64,000 bases of DNA from Saprospirales bacterium (GTDB lineage: Bacteria; Bacteroidota; Bacteroidia; Chitinophagales; Saprospiraceae), in NCBI GenBank assembly GCA_016703765.1, contig JADJBL010000013.1:1-64000 (forward strand), given 5' to 3'. The notes below the pieces were generated by a model that saw nothing but the letters and a program-made list of their open reading frames with translations, ran no database searches and was not told where the DNA came from. The position numbers were made by a program, and so were the translations under genes. This document shows positions 1-9,938 of the stretch, in pieces (the stretch's first letter is position 1; each line of letters begins with the position of its first letter).

Positions 1-1719
1 TTTTGTTTCTTGAAATAAATCCCTTCACCAAACAGGCTGATGACGAAGGTATCCTGGAACGCCACGAGATCCAGTACGAACTCACTCTCATTATCGACGT
101 CATCTACAGGCAGGCCGGCGGTTGCAGACGCCCAGCTTTCCCCGTCGTCGTAGGATACGTACAATTTCGCCTTGGAAGTGATAATACTCGAATCGGGGTC
201 GGAATATTCCGCAAAGAGGGCCCCGCCCGCAGAGTGGAGGCTTTTGATCCTGGCATGCGCGGAAGGCGCGATCCCCTCGCTCTTGAGCTCCCAATTCAGC
301 CCCTCGTCGGCCGAACGGTAGACCCACGCCGTGTCGGAGACAAAGAGGTAGGGACCGTGCGACAGAAAATTATCCGGGTATATTTGAAACTGATCGAAGA
401 AGGAGGGTGCGGCCATCTGCCAGCTTTCCCCGAAATCGTCGCTTTGAGAGACCAGGCCCCCGCTGCGCGGAAAGAGGAACATAGTTTGGCCGTGGACCTC
501 GAGTTTTCCAAAATTCGGCATCCACCATACCGGCAAGGGCGAGGCATCCGTCCAGGTCTGCCCGCCATCGCCCGATCGAACCAGCCAGGCTACCCTCCAG
601 GAGGAACAGACTGTCGCCCACCCAGGCCATATCGTACAAATTGGAGGTGGTGGGAAAGTAATTGACCGTATCCCAGCTTTGCTCCGCCAGGTCGTATCGA
701 AACAACCCACGCTCGCCCGCGCCCGCCCATAGGAAGCCTCCGTGGACGGACAGGCAGGTCACCGCCGAGGCGTCGATGCCCCAATCGCTGATGGATAAAC
801 TGCCCATCGCCGGATCGTACAGGAACAGGCCTTTCCCAAAACTACAGGCAAACAGTTTTCCGTCGAAACCCGCCATCGCTTTAAAATTCCGTATGTAGTT
901 GGAAGTAAAGACCGGTTCCCAATTCAGTCCGCCGTCGCCGGAGCGCAGGGGTGCAAAGTGTTGACGTAAAGTATCGTTCAGGAGGACGATATCCTTCACT
1001 TCCGGGCTGTCGCCTTCCCATCCGCCTGCCTCTTCCCAGCTTTGTCCTTGGTCGAGAGACCGAAAGGCCTTGTTGTTGCCGGCCAGCAGCAGGAGGCTGT
1101 CCTTTGAAAAAACGCCGTGGGCGTCTCCAGTAACGGGTAGCTGCGCAGAACTCCAGGTATCGCCCCAATCGTTTGTTGTCCAGAGATCCTTGTTTCCGAG
1201 CACAAATAGACTTTCGTCGTAAACCTCCAGATCGTGAATATGGTATGTGAGGGAGAGCAACTGAGTCCAGGTGGCGCCATCGTCTTCCGACCGGTGGAGG
1301 GTTTTGTCTGCCACGTAAATCCTGTTTTCATAGAGGGTAATCTCATCCGGAACGAAGGCCGTGTCCGGCAGCGGGATCTCGAACCAATGATCGCCGTTGT
1401 CGCTGCTTTTATACACTTCGCGCCCGGCAGCATATTCCTTTTGGTTGTCCGAGCCCATCAGCAGCACTTGTTCGCCCTGCACTTTGATCTGGTAGCAGGT
1501 GAAGGAAACCGGGAGTCCGTTTTCCAGCCGTTGCCAGTTCAGGCCTCCGTCGGCGCTCCGGTAAATGCCGTTCGTGCATCCGGCAAAGAGGAATTCGTCG
1601 CCGGCTCTCACCTCGTTGACATACCCACCGGAAGGGCCTCCGGTGCGCTGCCATTGGGAAAACAGGGGATTGCTCAGGAGCAGAAAAGCGGGTAAGAGGG
1701 TAAAGATGTAGGGTTTCAT
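1..1719 (-). CDS. Secreted BNR/sialidase-repeat protein, 3' end outside window, one frameshift
   Basis: The protein starts with a signal peptide (MKPYIFTLL... ending near LFSQ) and consists of repeated Asp-box motifs of the form S-x-D-x-G-x-x-W (RSADGGLNW, KSSDNGDHW, RSEDDGATW, RSLDQGQSW), which mark beta-propeller blades as in BNR/VPS10-like proteins. The first frame runs to about 595 and then loses the motif pattern. Reading the next frame from there restores RSGDGGQTW, SDDFGESW, RSADEGLNW and YDDGESW, and stays open to the window edge. One extra base near 592-600 (a GGG run on the coding strand) explains this. The C-terminus, where a T9SS sorting domain would be expected, lies outside. Function is unknown; such proteins are usually exported and bind glycans or proteins. 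Confidence 0.85.
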
Positions 1720-1858
1720 AACTATATTGCTTGATTGTCAGGGAATTGGACAATATAGTTCGAATTTTTCAGCGGAGCAAGGACGAGAATTGGGTAAAGT
1801 CAGGGGGCTGAATGGTGATTTTCTGGGTAAAGGGGGTTAATGAGCCACGATAAATTTT

Positions 1859-2753
1859 TTAACGGAAAAAATCCCCATTCGCATACCTCAAATAATACAG
1901 GCCATCTCTGAAGAGGCGGACATCGATGTGTTCTCCCCTAAAGTCATCATTATCAAATAAAAGACGGCCGTTGCAATCAAACACCTGAACCCATTCCCTT
2001 CCGTTCTCAGGAGGCCTTAGGATCGCCAGGTTGTCGGAGACCGGGTTAGGAGCGATGGAGATCAGCTTGTCGTTTTGAATTTCATGGGTCCCTTCCAACC
2101 AGTCTTCGAAATGCAGGTCGTCAAACATCAACCCATCCTTGCCGGTTTGAATACTGTCGCTGATAAAGGTAAAACGGTAAAGAACCGTATCGCCCAATTG
2201 AATATCGAAAACGGGGCCCAGCTCAGTCAGGTGTACCCAAAATTCCTTCCAACCGTTTGAGTTTCCCGTCAATACCGGTTTTTCCAAACCTGTGAGGTAG
2301 GAACTCCCAATGCCAATACCCAAATATTGTTTCTATTGAATCGTTTAACAAGTCCACCCATGTAATCCCATTGTCCGGTGAAAATTCCATCATCCCGTAG
2401 TCTGACAAGGTATCCGAATTCACAAAATATTGGCCTGCGAGGATAACCGTATGGTAATACACAAATCCTCCTTCCGAAGTATTGGATATAATAAAAACGG
2501 ACGTGTCATTCACAGGGTATGGATTCGCCGTATCGGTTGCGATCACATTGGGGGCAGAATAGGCGTCGGTAAAAATCGTTTTTTGAGGAATACCCACCTG
2601 CCAGATATTATTTGGGTTTGAAACGGTGTCGATATACAGATTTTTTATTTCCAGCGTATCGTCAAAAGTAATTGTGTAGTCAAAAAAGTCTAACTGCCCC
2701 ATGGAAAGCCCTGGGAGAGAGGACATGGCCAGTAAAATCAGGTGTTTTTTCAT
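1859..2753 (-). CDS. Secreted protein with T9SS type A sorting domain, one frameshift
   Basis: About 297 residues after correcting a single-base shift near 2322-2328. A signal peptide (MKKHLILLAMSSLPGLSMGQ) opens the protein. The C-terminus has the T9SS type A pattern: an APNPVSDN-like first strand, then WVQVFDCNGRLL, then GLYYLRY. The middle resembles the extracellular jelly-roll-like region of uncharacterised Bacteroidota surface proteins, with no recognised catalytic motif. The two frames abut without loss of residues (SIETIFG continuing into IGIGSSYLTG), so a miscalled base in ATATTTGGG is the simplest explanation. It shares orientation with the BNR protein downstream. Confidence 0.8.
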
Positions 2754-3004
2754 GGCGGGGGGTGTTAAAGTGAGGGTTTGGGTGGGTTTTCAAAGGTCTC
2801 GTGTGGTGTTTGTCTTTTTCTCTAAGGAGCATGGGGGTGGCGTCAGTGCTGTTGCGGTTGTTCGTAGGAGGTGGTGTCGAAGTTCATGCTGTAAATCTAA
2901 ATATTTTCTGTGTCCACTTCATGGGTTTCGTCTTTCATTACACTTGTCATCATGCTCCGCAAAGAGTTAGGATTTAAAATGATAAGAGTTTTTTGGTTTG
3001 TACC

Positions 3005-4620
3005 TCATTTTTCTCTTTTTATCCGTTCTAAAAACCGTTCAATATCATCCATTATTGTATTCATGATAATATCAGCAATTTGATGTCGTTCATCTAACAG
3101 AAGCGGCTGGTGATAGAGTTTTTTTAGAAAGGGTTGCTGGTTGTTATAGTTCACCAGCGTAAAACCATAGTGGTAAGTATCTATTCGGAATGTAAGCGTA
3201 TGTGAAGAATTGCAATACTCTGTGCCTGCTTTCTTAAAACCATCAAATCGTATCTGGAAATTAAACTCAAAAAATATTTTTCAAGTTTTCTTCAGTCTTC
3301 CAAAATGCATCCGATTCTTCTAGTTTGCTGAAATTTTTATTGGAGCAATGCCAGTGAAAACTTTTGAATAAAAATCTTCCTCAAATATTTTCACCTTTTC
3401 CATCAGTTCGGTGAAAAGCACCCGCAATCCGTTTTGATACAATTGGCTCAGCACTTCAAATGTGGCGGGTGTTTGTATCTCATCGGTTTTGATGCTTTTT
3501 ATTTTTTCTTTTATGGTTTGTAAGCGGCTATCAATTGGGCTTTGGGCTTCCTTTATTTCGTCATCTACCCTTTGTTCAATTTCTTCGATGCTTGGCAATT
3601 CGCTCCTTATATTTTCGGGCAGCCTTTCGGCTATTTTGTATTCGGCAATACCAATGGGTTTGCTGGTATCCCGCAAAGCATATTCGGCTACAATCTTATT
3701 ATTGGTTTTGCAGAGTATCAGACCAATAGCGGTTCGTCATGTTCTCTCTTTAATTGGTCATCGGCTAAACCCTAAGTAAAGGTTCATTTTGCTTACATAT
3801 TCAGGTTCAAACTCACCAATCTTTAATTCAATAATGATATGCCTGCGTAGTTTGGTATGATAAAAAAAGGAGGTCAACAAAAAAACTCCCGTCCTCCGGC
3901 ATCAAATCTTTTTGCCTACTCATAAAAAGCAAAACCTGCTCCTAATTCCAGCAATACTTTGGTTACGTGCGTCATCAAGGCATCTTCCAAATCTCTTTCT
4001 TTGGCTTGTTCGCCCAACATGACAAAATCAAAGATGTAAGGGTCTTTGAATACCTGTGTGGTCAGTTCGCCTTGATAGGCAGGCATGGTGCTGCTGAAAT
4101 TGTTAACCAAAGCTCCCTGCGTTTTATACAAGCCGCCTTCTATCTGATGCTCCAGTATGCTTCTGCTCCAACCATTCTCTAAGGCTTTACGGATATAAAA
4201 TGTCCTTTCTTCTATGGTCTTTAACTTGGTTAAGAGCACCTGATGATGCCCCCAGGGCAATTTTGCAGCAGCCTGTTGCAAAATTGTAGTAGTATCATTT
4301 TCAATAGATTGAGAATTTGCAGCAGTTTGCTGCAAAAATGCAGGATAGGCCAATGCAAAATCCCGCATATATCGCAAGTTACGGGGAGAAAGCCCTTTCA
4401 TTTCAGAAAATTCTGCCTTTAAATCGGCAGCCAGTTTATCTACTATTTTTCCGCCCCAACCTGCTTGTTGTTCTTGTTCTGCAATAGCGTTTCCAATTTC
4501 CCAATAAACAGTAAGCAACTCATTATTTACAGCCAGTATGGCTTTTTGCTGAGCGGTTTTTATTTTTTCCTTCAGCTTGTGGAGCAGTTCACCATATTGA
4601 ATTAGTTCCTTACCAGCCAT
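3005..4620 (-). pseudogene. DUF1016/YhcG-type PDDEXK nuclease with extra C-terminal domain, at least six frameshifts
   Basis: The first 234 residues (from MAGKELIQYGEL) are the DUF1016 N-terminal domain, with GLSPRNLRYM and the LPWGHHQVLL motif. After the in-frame stop near 3916, the other frames give SRQKDLMPEDGSFFVDL, IIIELKIGEFEPEY and AEYALRDTSKPIGIAEYK, which is the PDDEXK core (catalytic D and E-x-K). Shifts are visible near 3915-3920, the A-run at 3862-3868, 3770-3772, 3729-3733, 3343-3350 and 3269-3283. Downstream of the usual family end (LPSIEEIEQ) the reading continues about 185 residues, ending FLERIKREK at 3005. The region is visibly more AT-rich than its neighbours. DUF1016 proteins commonly sit in type I restriction-modification loci; the overlap with an hsdM-like tail upstream agrees. 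Shifts fall mostly in homopolymers, so real decay and sequencing error cannot be separated. Confidence 0.75.
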
Positions 4621-4792
4621 ATCCGGTTTTCTTCAAGGTTGCTTTTATGCTCTTATCAATAGTTTGGCCTTTCGCATTTGCTCCTTCTACTTATTGGTAA
4701 ATGGCTGCATCTTTTCTTCAAACGCCAGCCGCCTTCTTCAACTTCGTCCAAATCCAGATTATCTGCCATTTTAAGAGGTTCGTGTTTACTGG
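4610..4792 (-). pseudogene. Remnant of the C-terminus of a type I restriction methyltransferase (HsdM-like)
   Basis: Conceptual translation with two single-base corrections (near 4725 and 4690) reads KHEPLKMADNLDLDEVEE, then FEEKMQPFTNK, then VEGANAKGQTIDKSIK and ends in LKKTGYGW followed by TAA. This looks like the helical tail of type I DNA adenine methyltransferases. The stop codon overlaps the nuclease start by 11 bases, a typical operon junction. No upstream methylase domain remains: the frame stops at about 4793 and unrelated sequence follows, so the rest was deleted. Assignment rests on remembered HsdM tails and on context. Confidence 0.45.
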
Positions 4793-4837
4793 ACAGTTAG
4801 AAGTATGAAGAGGAAATAAAGCGCAACCGCTTCTTGA

Positions 4838-4875
4838 ACATAGAAAAGGCGCCGGAGAGGGCGCCTTTTCTATGT
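4838..4875 (-). terminator. Perfect 16-bp hairpin terminator
   Basis: The arms 4838-4853 and 4860-4875 are perfectly complementary with a six-base loop. On the minus strand the stem reads GC-rich in its core (GGCGCC) with flanking T/A runs. It lies about 90 bases downstream of the PKD-domain gene and probably ends its transcript; its symmetry would also let it work in the other direction. Confidence 0.7.
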
Positions 4876-4963
4876 GATTAAACCTATAATCCTTATAAGT
4901 CTTAGGCGCATACCCATCTTCAAGCTCCCAAATATAAGAAATCTCTCGCGATTTGCCAAAATT

Positions 4964-6088
4964 TCACCTCCTCACCCCCACAACCACCCCCCACGAATAT
5001 TCAGCCGTAAATGCTTTCAACAAATACACCCCATCCGCCACCGGCGGAACGCGCAATTGCATGCGGTTATCCGGCACGCCCTCGTAAAACACCCGCCCCG
5101 TCAAATCCAACCACTGCACGAATAAAATATCGGCTTCCGTCTCCATATTCAACACACCGCTCGCGGGATTGGGATAAACCCGGAACCCGGGTAAACCACT
5201 CAAGTCTTCGACGCCGGAGGGCTCGGTGACCGTCACCGTGATCTGCGTGCTGCCCTCGCAGCCCTGGGCATTGGTCACCGTCACGGTGTAGGTGTAATCG
5301 CCAGGGGAGAGGGCGCTGCCCAAGATTTGCAGGAAGGCTGTCGTGGCGCCCGTACTCCATAAATAGCTCGAAAAGCCCGTACCGGCATTGAGGGTGAGCA
5401 CCTCCTCGGTGGTGATCGTGGTGTCGGCGCCCAGATCGACGCTTGGGCTGGGAAAGACCGTCACCGTGATCGTGCCTTCGTCAGATTCTCCACTGATGCT
5501 ATTGATGGCGGTGAGCGTCACGTTGTAGGAGCCGGGAGCGGTGAAGACATGGATGGGGTTTTCCTCCGTACTCATGTTCCCGTCGCCAAAATCCCATAGA
5601 TAGAGGTCCGCGTTGACGCTCTCATTTTTGAAATACACCTCCAGCGGACCGCATCCCGTCGGCGGATCGGCAGAAAACAAGGCCTCGGGCGCGGTCGCGC
5701 CACCCACCGCAAAGCCGAAGCTCAACCCCATGCCGTCGTGGCCGCATCCTCCCAATATCAGGCTGTAGTTGCCGGCGGGCAGGCCTGGGATGCAGTAAGT
5801 GGTATCCCAGGGAACCAGGATCTGAATACAGATGCTCGTGTCGTTGAAACACATATCCAGGGCCAGGTCGTTGCCGCCCAGAGGATACACTTCAAAGGTC
5901 TCTTCATACACGCAAGGCGTGGATTTGATGCCTGTGACGGTAATGCAGATCTCCTCGCCTGGAACAGGGTCGGTCGGACTGATTAATACAAACCCCACAT
6001 AAAAATAGGTGGGTTGGGCCAAGGCGCTCAATTGCACGATCAGGCCGAACAGGATCAGTCCTGTAAAACGGAGTAAATTGTTTTTCAT
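4964..6088 (-). CDS. Secreted PKD-domain protein with T9SS type A sorting domain
   Basis: A 374-residue exported protein. The start MKNNLLRF at 6088 is preferred over an upstream in-frame ATG because it begins a canonical signal peptide ending in LSALAQ. A PKD domain is clear around residues 150-235 (LYLWDFGDGNMSTEENPIHVF, then GSYNVTLTA). A second immunoglobulin-like module follows (SYLWSTGAT, YTYTVTVTNAQGC). The C-terminus carries the T9SS type A pattern: FRVYPNPASGVLNM, WLDLTGRV, DGVYLLKAF. No enzyme domain is seen. A structural or adhesive surface role is likely but not shown. Confidence 0.85.
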   Translation of the reverse strand: MKNNLLRFTGLILFGLIVQLSALAQPTYFYVGFVLISPTDPVPGEEICITVTGIKSTPCVYEETFEVYPLGGNDLALDMCFNDTSICIQILVPWDTTYCIPGLPAGNYSLILGGCGHDGMGLSFGFAVGGATAPEALFSADPPTGCGPLEVYFKNESVNADLYLWDFGDGNMSTEENPIHVFTAPGSYNVTLTAINSISGESDEGTITVTVFPSPSVDLGADTTITTEEVLTLNAGTGFSSYLWSTGATTAFLQILGSALSPGDYTYTVTVTNAQGCEGSTQITVTVTEPSGVEDLSGLPGFRVYPNPASGVLNMETEADILFVQWLDLTGRVFYEGVPDNRMQLRVPPVADGVYLLKAFTAEYSWGVVVGVRR

Positions 6089-6153
6089 AGGGAATGCTTT
6101 TAAAGGATAGACTCCTTTAAAAGCTATTTCGTTGGCTACTCTAAACACTTATT

Positions 6154-6246
6154 GACCACAGATTAGAGTGATTGTCTTTGATGGACTATGATTAGTACGG
6201 TTATTTATAATCATAGTCCATCATAAAATCATATTAATCTGTGGTC
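6154..6246. repeat. 93-bp near-perfect palindrome
   Basis: Outer arms GACCACAGATTA (6154-6165) and its complement (6235-6246), and inner arms GATGGACTATGATTA (6180-6194) and its complement (6208-6222), enclose a 13-base centre. The sequence between outer and inner arms is also largely complementary. The right outer arm encodes the last residues (TTD) and the TAA stop of the oligopeptidase gene. It looks like a REP- or MITE-like palindromic element or a large bidirectional terminator. Confidence 0.75.
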
Positions 6247-8403
6247 CCGAGCTCCGACAACCCCGCCAGATCCAGCAAAAAAGCATACTCCATCGCCGTT
6301 TCCTTGTACTTTTCAAAACGCCCGCTGGCGCCCGAGTGCCCCGTCGACATATTGGTGTGGAGCAGCAGCGGGTTCTTATCCGTCTTGAGCTCGCGGAGCC
6401 GGGCCACCCATTTGGCGGGCTCCCAGTATTGCACCTGCGAGTCGTGCAGGCCGGTGGTGACCAGCATGGCCGGGTATTCCCGGGCTTCCACCTGGTCGTA
6501 GGGGGAGTACGATTTCATGTAGTCGTAATAGACCTTCTCGCCGGGATTGCCCCATTCATCGTATTCGCCGGTGGTGAGCGGAATGCTCTCGTCGAGCATG
6601 GTCGTGACCACGTCTACGAAGGGAACGGCGGCGAGGACGCCCTTCCACATGTCGGGCCGCATATTGACCACCGCGCCCATGAGCAGGCCGCCGGCGCTGC
6701 CTCCGTAGGCGAAGAGCTGGTCCTTGGCGGCGTATTTTTCCTTCACCAAAAACTCCCCGCAATCGATGAAGTCGTTAAAGGTGTTCACCTTCTTGAGCAG
6801 CTTGCCATCCTCGTACCATTGCCGGCCCATTTCCTCCCCGCCGCGTATATGCGCGATGGCGAAGACGAAGCCCCTGTCCAGCAGGCTGAGGCGCGCGGAG
6901 TTGAACATGGGGTCCATGCTGTAGCCGTAAGAGCCGTATCCGTACAATAGGAGAGGGGCCGTGCCGTCCTTTTTGAAGCCCTTTCTGTACACCAGCGAAA
7001 TAGGCACCTTCGCCCCGTCGCGCAGCGGCGAAAAGCCGCTCGGTATGGTATTTCTCGACGTCGAAATCGCCCACGACTTCCTGCCGTTTCAGCAATTTCA
7101 GCTCCCGTTTTTTCATGTCGTAATCATAAACGGTGCCCGGGGTCGTCAGCGAGGTGTAACTCAGTCGAAGGAGCTCGGTTTTAAACTCGAAATTGGCCAT
7201 GGGGAACACGGTGTAGGCCTCCTCCCCGAAGTCGACGTAATGCGCCTCGCCCTGCCAGGGCTTCACCCGGAGCCGGAGCAGGCCCTGTATGCGCTCTGCG
7301 AGCACGAGGTAATCGTGGAACAGCTCCATTCCCTCCAACAACACATCTGCGCGGTGGGGGATCACTTCCGTCCAGTTTTCTTTGCTTGTGTTGCCCTCGG
7401 GCGCTTTCATCAGCCGGAAGTTTTTGGCATTCCAGTTGGTGCGGATGTACCAGCCATCGCCGGCGTGATCGGCCCGGTACTCGTGGTCCCGTTCGCGGGG
7501 CTGGAGAACCTGAAAGTTCCCGTTGGGCTTGTCTGCGTCCAGGTATCGGTATTCTGCGGAGAGGGTCTGATAGGAGGCGAGGATGATGTATTTCTTCGAA
7601 CGGCTCTTGCTCACATCCACGCTGAAAGTCTCGTCCTTTTCGTGAAATACCTCCACATCGGCCGATGCCGGCGTGCCCAGGGTATGGCGGAAGATCTTGT
7701 AGCTGCGCAGGGTAGCGTCTTTCACGGAGTAAAAGGCCGTCTTGTTGTCGTTGGCCCAGATGGCCTCGCCGTTGGTGTTGGGGATCTCGTCGGGGAGCAG
7801 TTGCCCGGTTTCCAGGTTTTTAAACCGAAGGGTATAGATCCGGCGGCTGAGCGTGTCCTCGCCGTATGCGAGCAGTTTGTTGTCGGGGCTGATGGTCGTG
7901 GCGCTCACCTGGAAATAGGAATAGGGCTTGGCCAGTTCGTTCACGTTGAGCATGAGCTCTTCCGGGGCATCGAGGCTGCCTTTTTTTCGGGAAATGAAGG
8001 GGTATTCCAATCCCTCCTCGTAGCGGCTGAAGTAGTAGTAGCCGTTGTCGAGGAAAGGAACCGACATATCGGTCTGCCGGATCCGGCCGATGATCTCCTG
8101 GTAGAGTTTTTCGTGAAAGCCTTCCAGGTGGGACATCATCTCTTTGCGGTATCCGTTTTCGGCTTCGAGATAGGCGATCACTTCGGGGTTTTCCCGCTCG
8201 TTGAGCCAGTAATAGGGATCCTGGCGGGTATCGCCGTGGAGGGTCAATTCTTTGGGGCGCTGCGCCGCCAAAGGGGCTTTCAGGTCATTTCGCTGGTACA
8301 TCATGGAGGTTTTATGGCCGGATTCGGGCCGGCAGCCCGTCAGGAGGAGTAGGACCGCGAGGCCCAACATTCCCCCCGGGAGGAAAAATTTGTGGTTATC
8401 CAT
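6234..8403 (-). CDS. Prolyl oligopeptidase family (S9A, oligopeptidase B-like) lipoprotein, one frameshift
   Basis: About 722 residues. The N-terminus has a lipobox (LLLLTGC), so the mature enzyme should be membrane-anchored and periplasmic or surface-facing. A seven-bladed propeller region (residues about 60-450) contains [14 protein letters not shown] and [12 protein letters not shown], typical of oligopeptidase B. The catalytic domain carries [10 protein letters not shown], the nucleophile motif GGSAGG, the Asp in LHDSQV and the His in STGHSG. The frame breaks near 7017-7032, where ERLFAAAR should run into [13 protein letters not shown]; a two-base loss in a CG repeat would do this. It would cleave oligopeptides after basic residues, as known for the family. 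Its stop codon lies in the palindrome downstream. Confidence 0.88.
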
Positions 8404-8536
8404 TGTGTGTAGTTTTCGGGGCTAAAATTCCCAAAAAAAACCAAGCAAACTGAGGCTATTTCGGTCTTAACTTAAATTTATTTGGCGCTTTTGCTTACTT
8501 AGGTTAATTTCCCCCTTTTCTCACCCGGCAACCCTA

Positions 8537-9874
8537 ATGCGTCTAAGCACCAGTTACCGCCAGATTTTCTCCATCTCCTTGCCCATTATGCTGGGTAGTG
8601 CGGCGCAAAATATTATTGCGCTCACGGACAGCGTGTTTCTCTATTACCTGGGCGAGGCGGATTTCGCGGCCATCGGCTTCGTTGGGGTCTTTTACCTCAC
8701 CGTGACCGCCATTGGCTACGGCTTTTCCAAAGGCGGGCAGATCATCATCGCACGCAGGATGGGGGGACGGCAGCCCGACGAGGTGCGAAGGGCTTTCTAC
8801 TCCATGCTCTATTTCGAGCTCGCCCTCGCGGTGGTCATGTTCCTGTTCATGCAGTACGGGTGCGAATCCTTCTTTAAATTATTCATCGACTCCCCCCTCA
8901 TCCTCGAAAAAAGCCTTGAATTCCTCGAGTACCGCTCCTGGGGTATCTTTGCCAGCTTTGCGGGCGTGGCACTCATCGCACTCTACACGGGTATCGCCAG
9001 AACCTCCTTCCTCCTCGTCGAGGTGTTTGTACTGGCGGGGGTTAACATCCTGCTGGGTTTCGGCCTGATCTTCGGCTATTGGGGCTTGCCCGCCATGGGC
9101 ATGGCCGGCGCCGGACTGGCCAGCACCATCGCCGAATTCATTGGCCTGGCGGTCTTCCTCATCTATATGTTTTTCGACAAGGGGATCAGGCCTTTCAAGA
9201 TGCTCCAACTCCCCAAACTGGAGATCAAGGAGATCAAAAACCTCTTTCAGTTGTCCCTCCCCATCGTCGCGCAGGCCATCGTCGGCTTGGGTAGCTGGTT
9301 TTTCTTCTTCGGCCTCGTCGAAAATATGGGCGAGCGGGCCCTGGCCATCTCCAACCTCGTGCGGATGGTGTACCTGATTCTCTCCATCCCGTCCTGGGGC
9401 TTCGCCTCTGGCGTCAACACCATGGTGAGCAATTTCATCGGCGCCAGCAAGCGGGCGGCGGTGGTACCCATCATCTGGAAAACGGCCAAGATGTGCTGGG
9501 CCGTCACCATGGTCATCTCGCTTCCGGTGGTGATATTTCCTCAAACGATGCTATATCCCCTGTTGGGAAAAGAAGATATGTCCCTGATCGTGGAGTCCCA
9601 GCCCGTCCTCTGGATCCTGCTGGGCATCCTCTCGCTCTTCTCGATCGCCAGCGTGTATTTCAACGGGCTCTCCGGCACGGGCGCCACGATGGTCGGCCTA
9701 AAAGTGCAGGCCGTGGGGGTGCTGTTTTACGTGGTGTACATATACCTCGTCGTGGAGGTCATGCAGGCCGGGTTGGTCTGGGCCTGGGCCGCGGAGCTGT
9801 TCTATTGGGTCTTCATCTTTGGGTACACCCTTTGGTACCTTAGATCGAAGGAGTGGCACAGATTGAGTTGTTAG
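8537..9874 (+). CDS. MATE family efflux transporter
   Basis: A 445-residue polytopic membrane protein with the two-fold organisation of MATE exporters (about 12 hydrophobic segments). The N-terminal half has SLPIMLGSAAQNIIALTDSVFL and GFSKGGQIIIARRMGG; the second half repeats the pattern with LSLPIVAQAIVGLGSW and GFASGVNTMVSNFIGA. It would export cationic compounds in exchange for protons or sodium ions. The substrate cannot be read from the sequence. It is divergent from the oligopeptidase gene and convergent with aspC; a word-repeat hairpin separates the two stop codons. Confidence 0.9.
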   Translation: MRLSTSYRQIFSISLPIMLGSAAQNIIALTDSVFLYYLGEADFAAIGFVGVFYLTVTAIGYGFSKGGQIIIARRMGGRQPDEVRRAFYSMLYFELALAVVMFLFMQYGCESFFKLFIDSPLILEKSLEFLEYRSWGIFASFAGVALIALYTGIARTSFLLVEVFVLAGVNILLGFGLIFGYWGLPAMGMAGAGLASTIAEFIGLAVFLIYMFFDKGIRPFKMLQLPKLEIKEIKNLFQLSLPIVAQAIVGLGSWFFFFGLVENMGERALAISNLVRMVYLILSIPSWGFASGVNTMVSNFIGASKRAAVVPIIWKTAKMCWAVTMVISLPVVIFPQTMLYPLLGKEDMSLIVESQPVLWILLGILSLFSIASVYFNGLSGTGATMVGLKVQAVGVLFYVVYIYLVVEVMQAGLVWAWAAELFYWVFIFGYTLWYLRSKEWHRLSC

Positions 9875-9880
9875 TTCTTA

Positions 9881-9932
9881 GTTTTTAATTTTTAGTTAAG
9901 GACGCATTAACTAAAAACTAAAAATTAAAAAC
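9881..9932. repeat. Word-repeat palindrome (TTTTTAGT type)
   Basis: The left arm (9881-9899) reads GTTTTTAATTTTTAGTTAA and the right arm (9907-9932) is its complement with one additional seven-base unit, separated by GGACGCA. It lies between the convergent MATE and aspC stop codons and could terminate both. It belongs with the similar arrays at 15030, 21542, 33860, 35664, 43205 and 54669. Confidence 0.7.
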
Positions 9933-9938
9933 TCAAAA

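Noticed and set aside
3..665. Plus-strand open frame at the window start
   Set aside because: It is antisense to the BNR protein, whose Asp-box motifs continue across the region on the minus strand.
2754..3004. Possible gene in the G/T-rich stretch
   Set aside because: No frame has a start, a sensible composition and homology-like motifs; I treat it as intergenic.
6961..8352. Long open frame on the plus strand (463 codons) opposite the S9 peptidase
   Set aside because: It is antisense to conserved oligopeptidase motifs, has no recognisable domain and biased composition; similar shadows at 23194-25278 and 41438-42817 lie opposite TPR and groEL genes.
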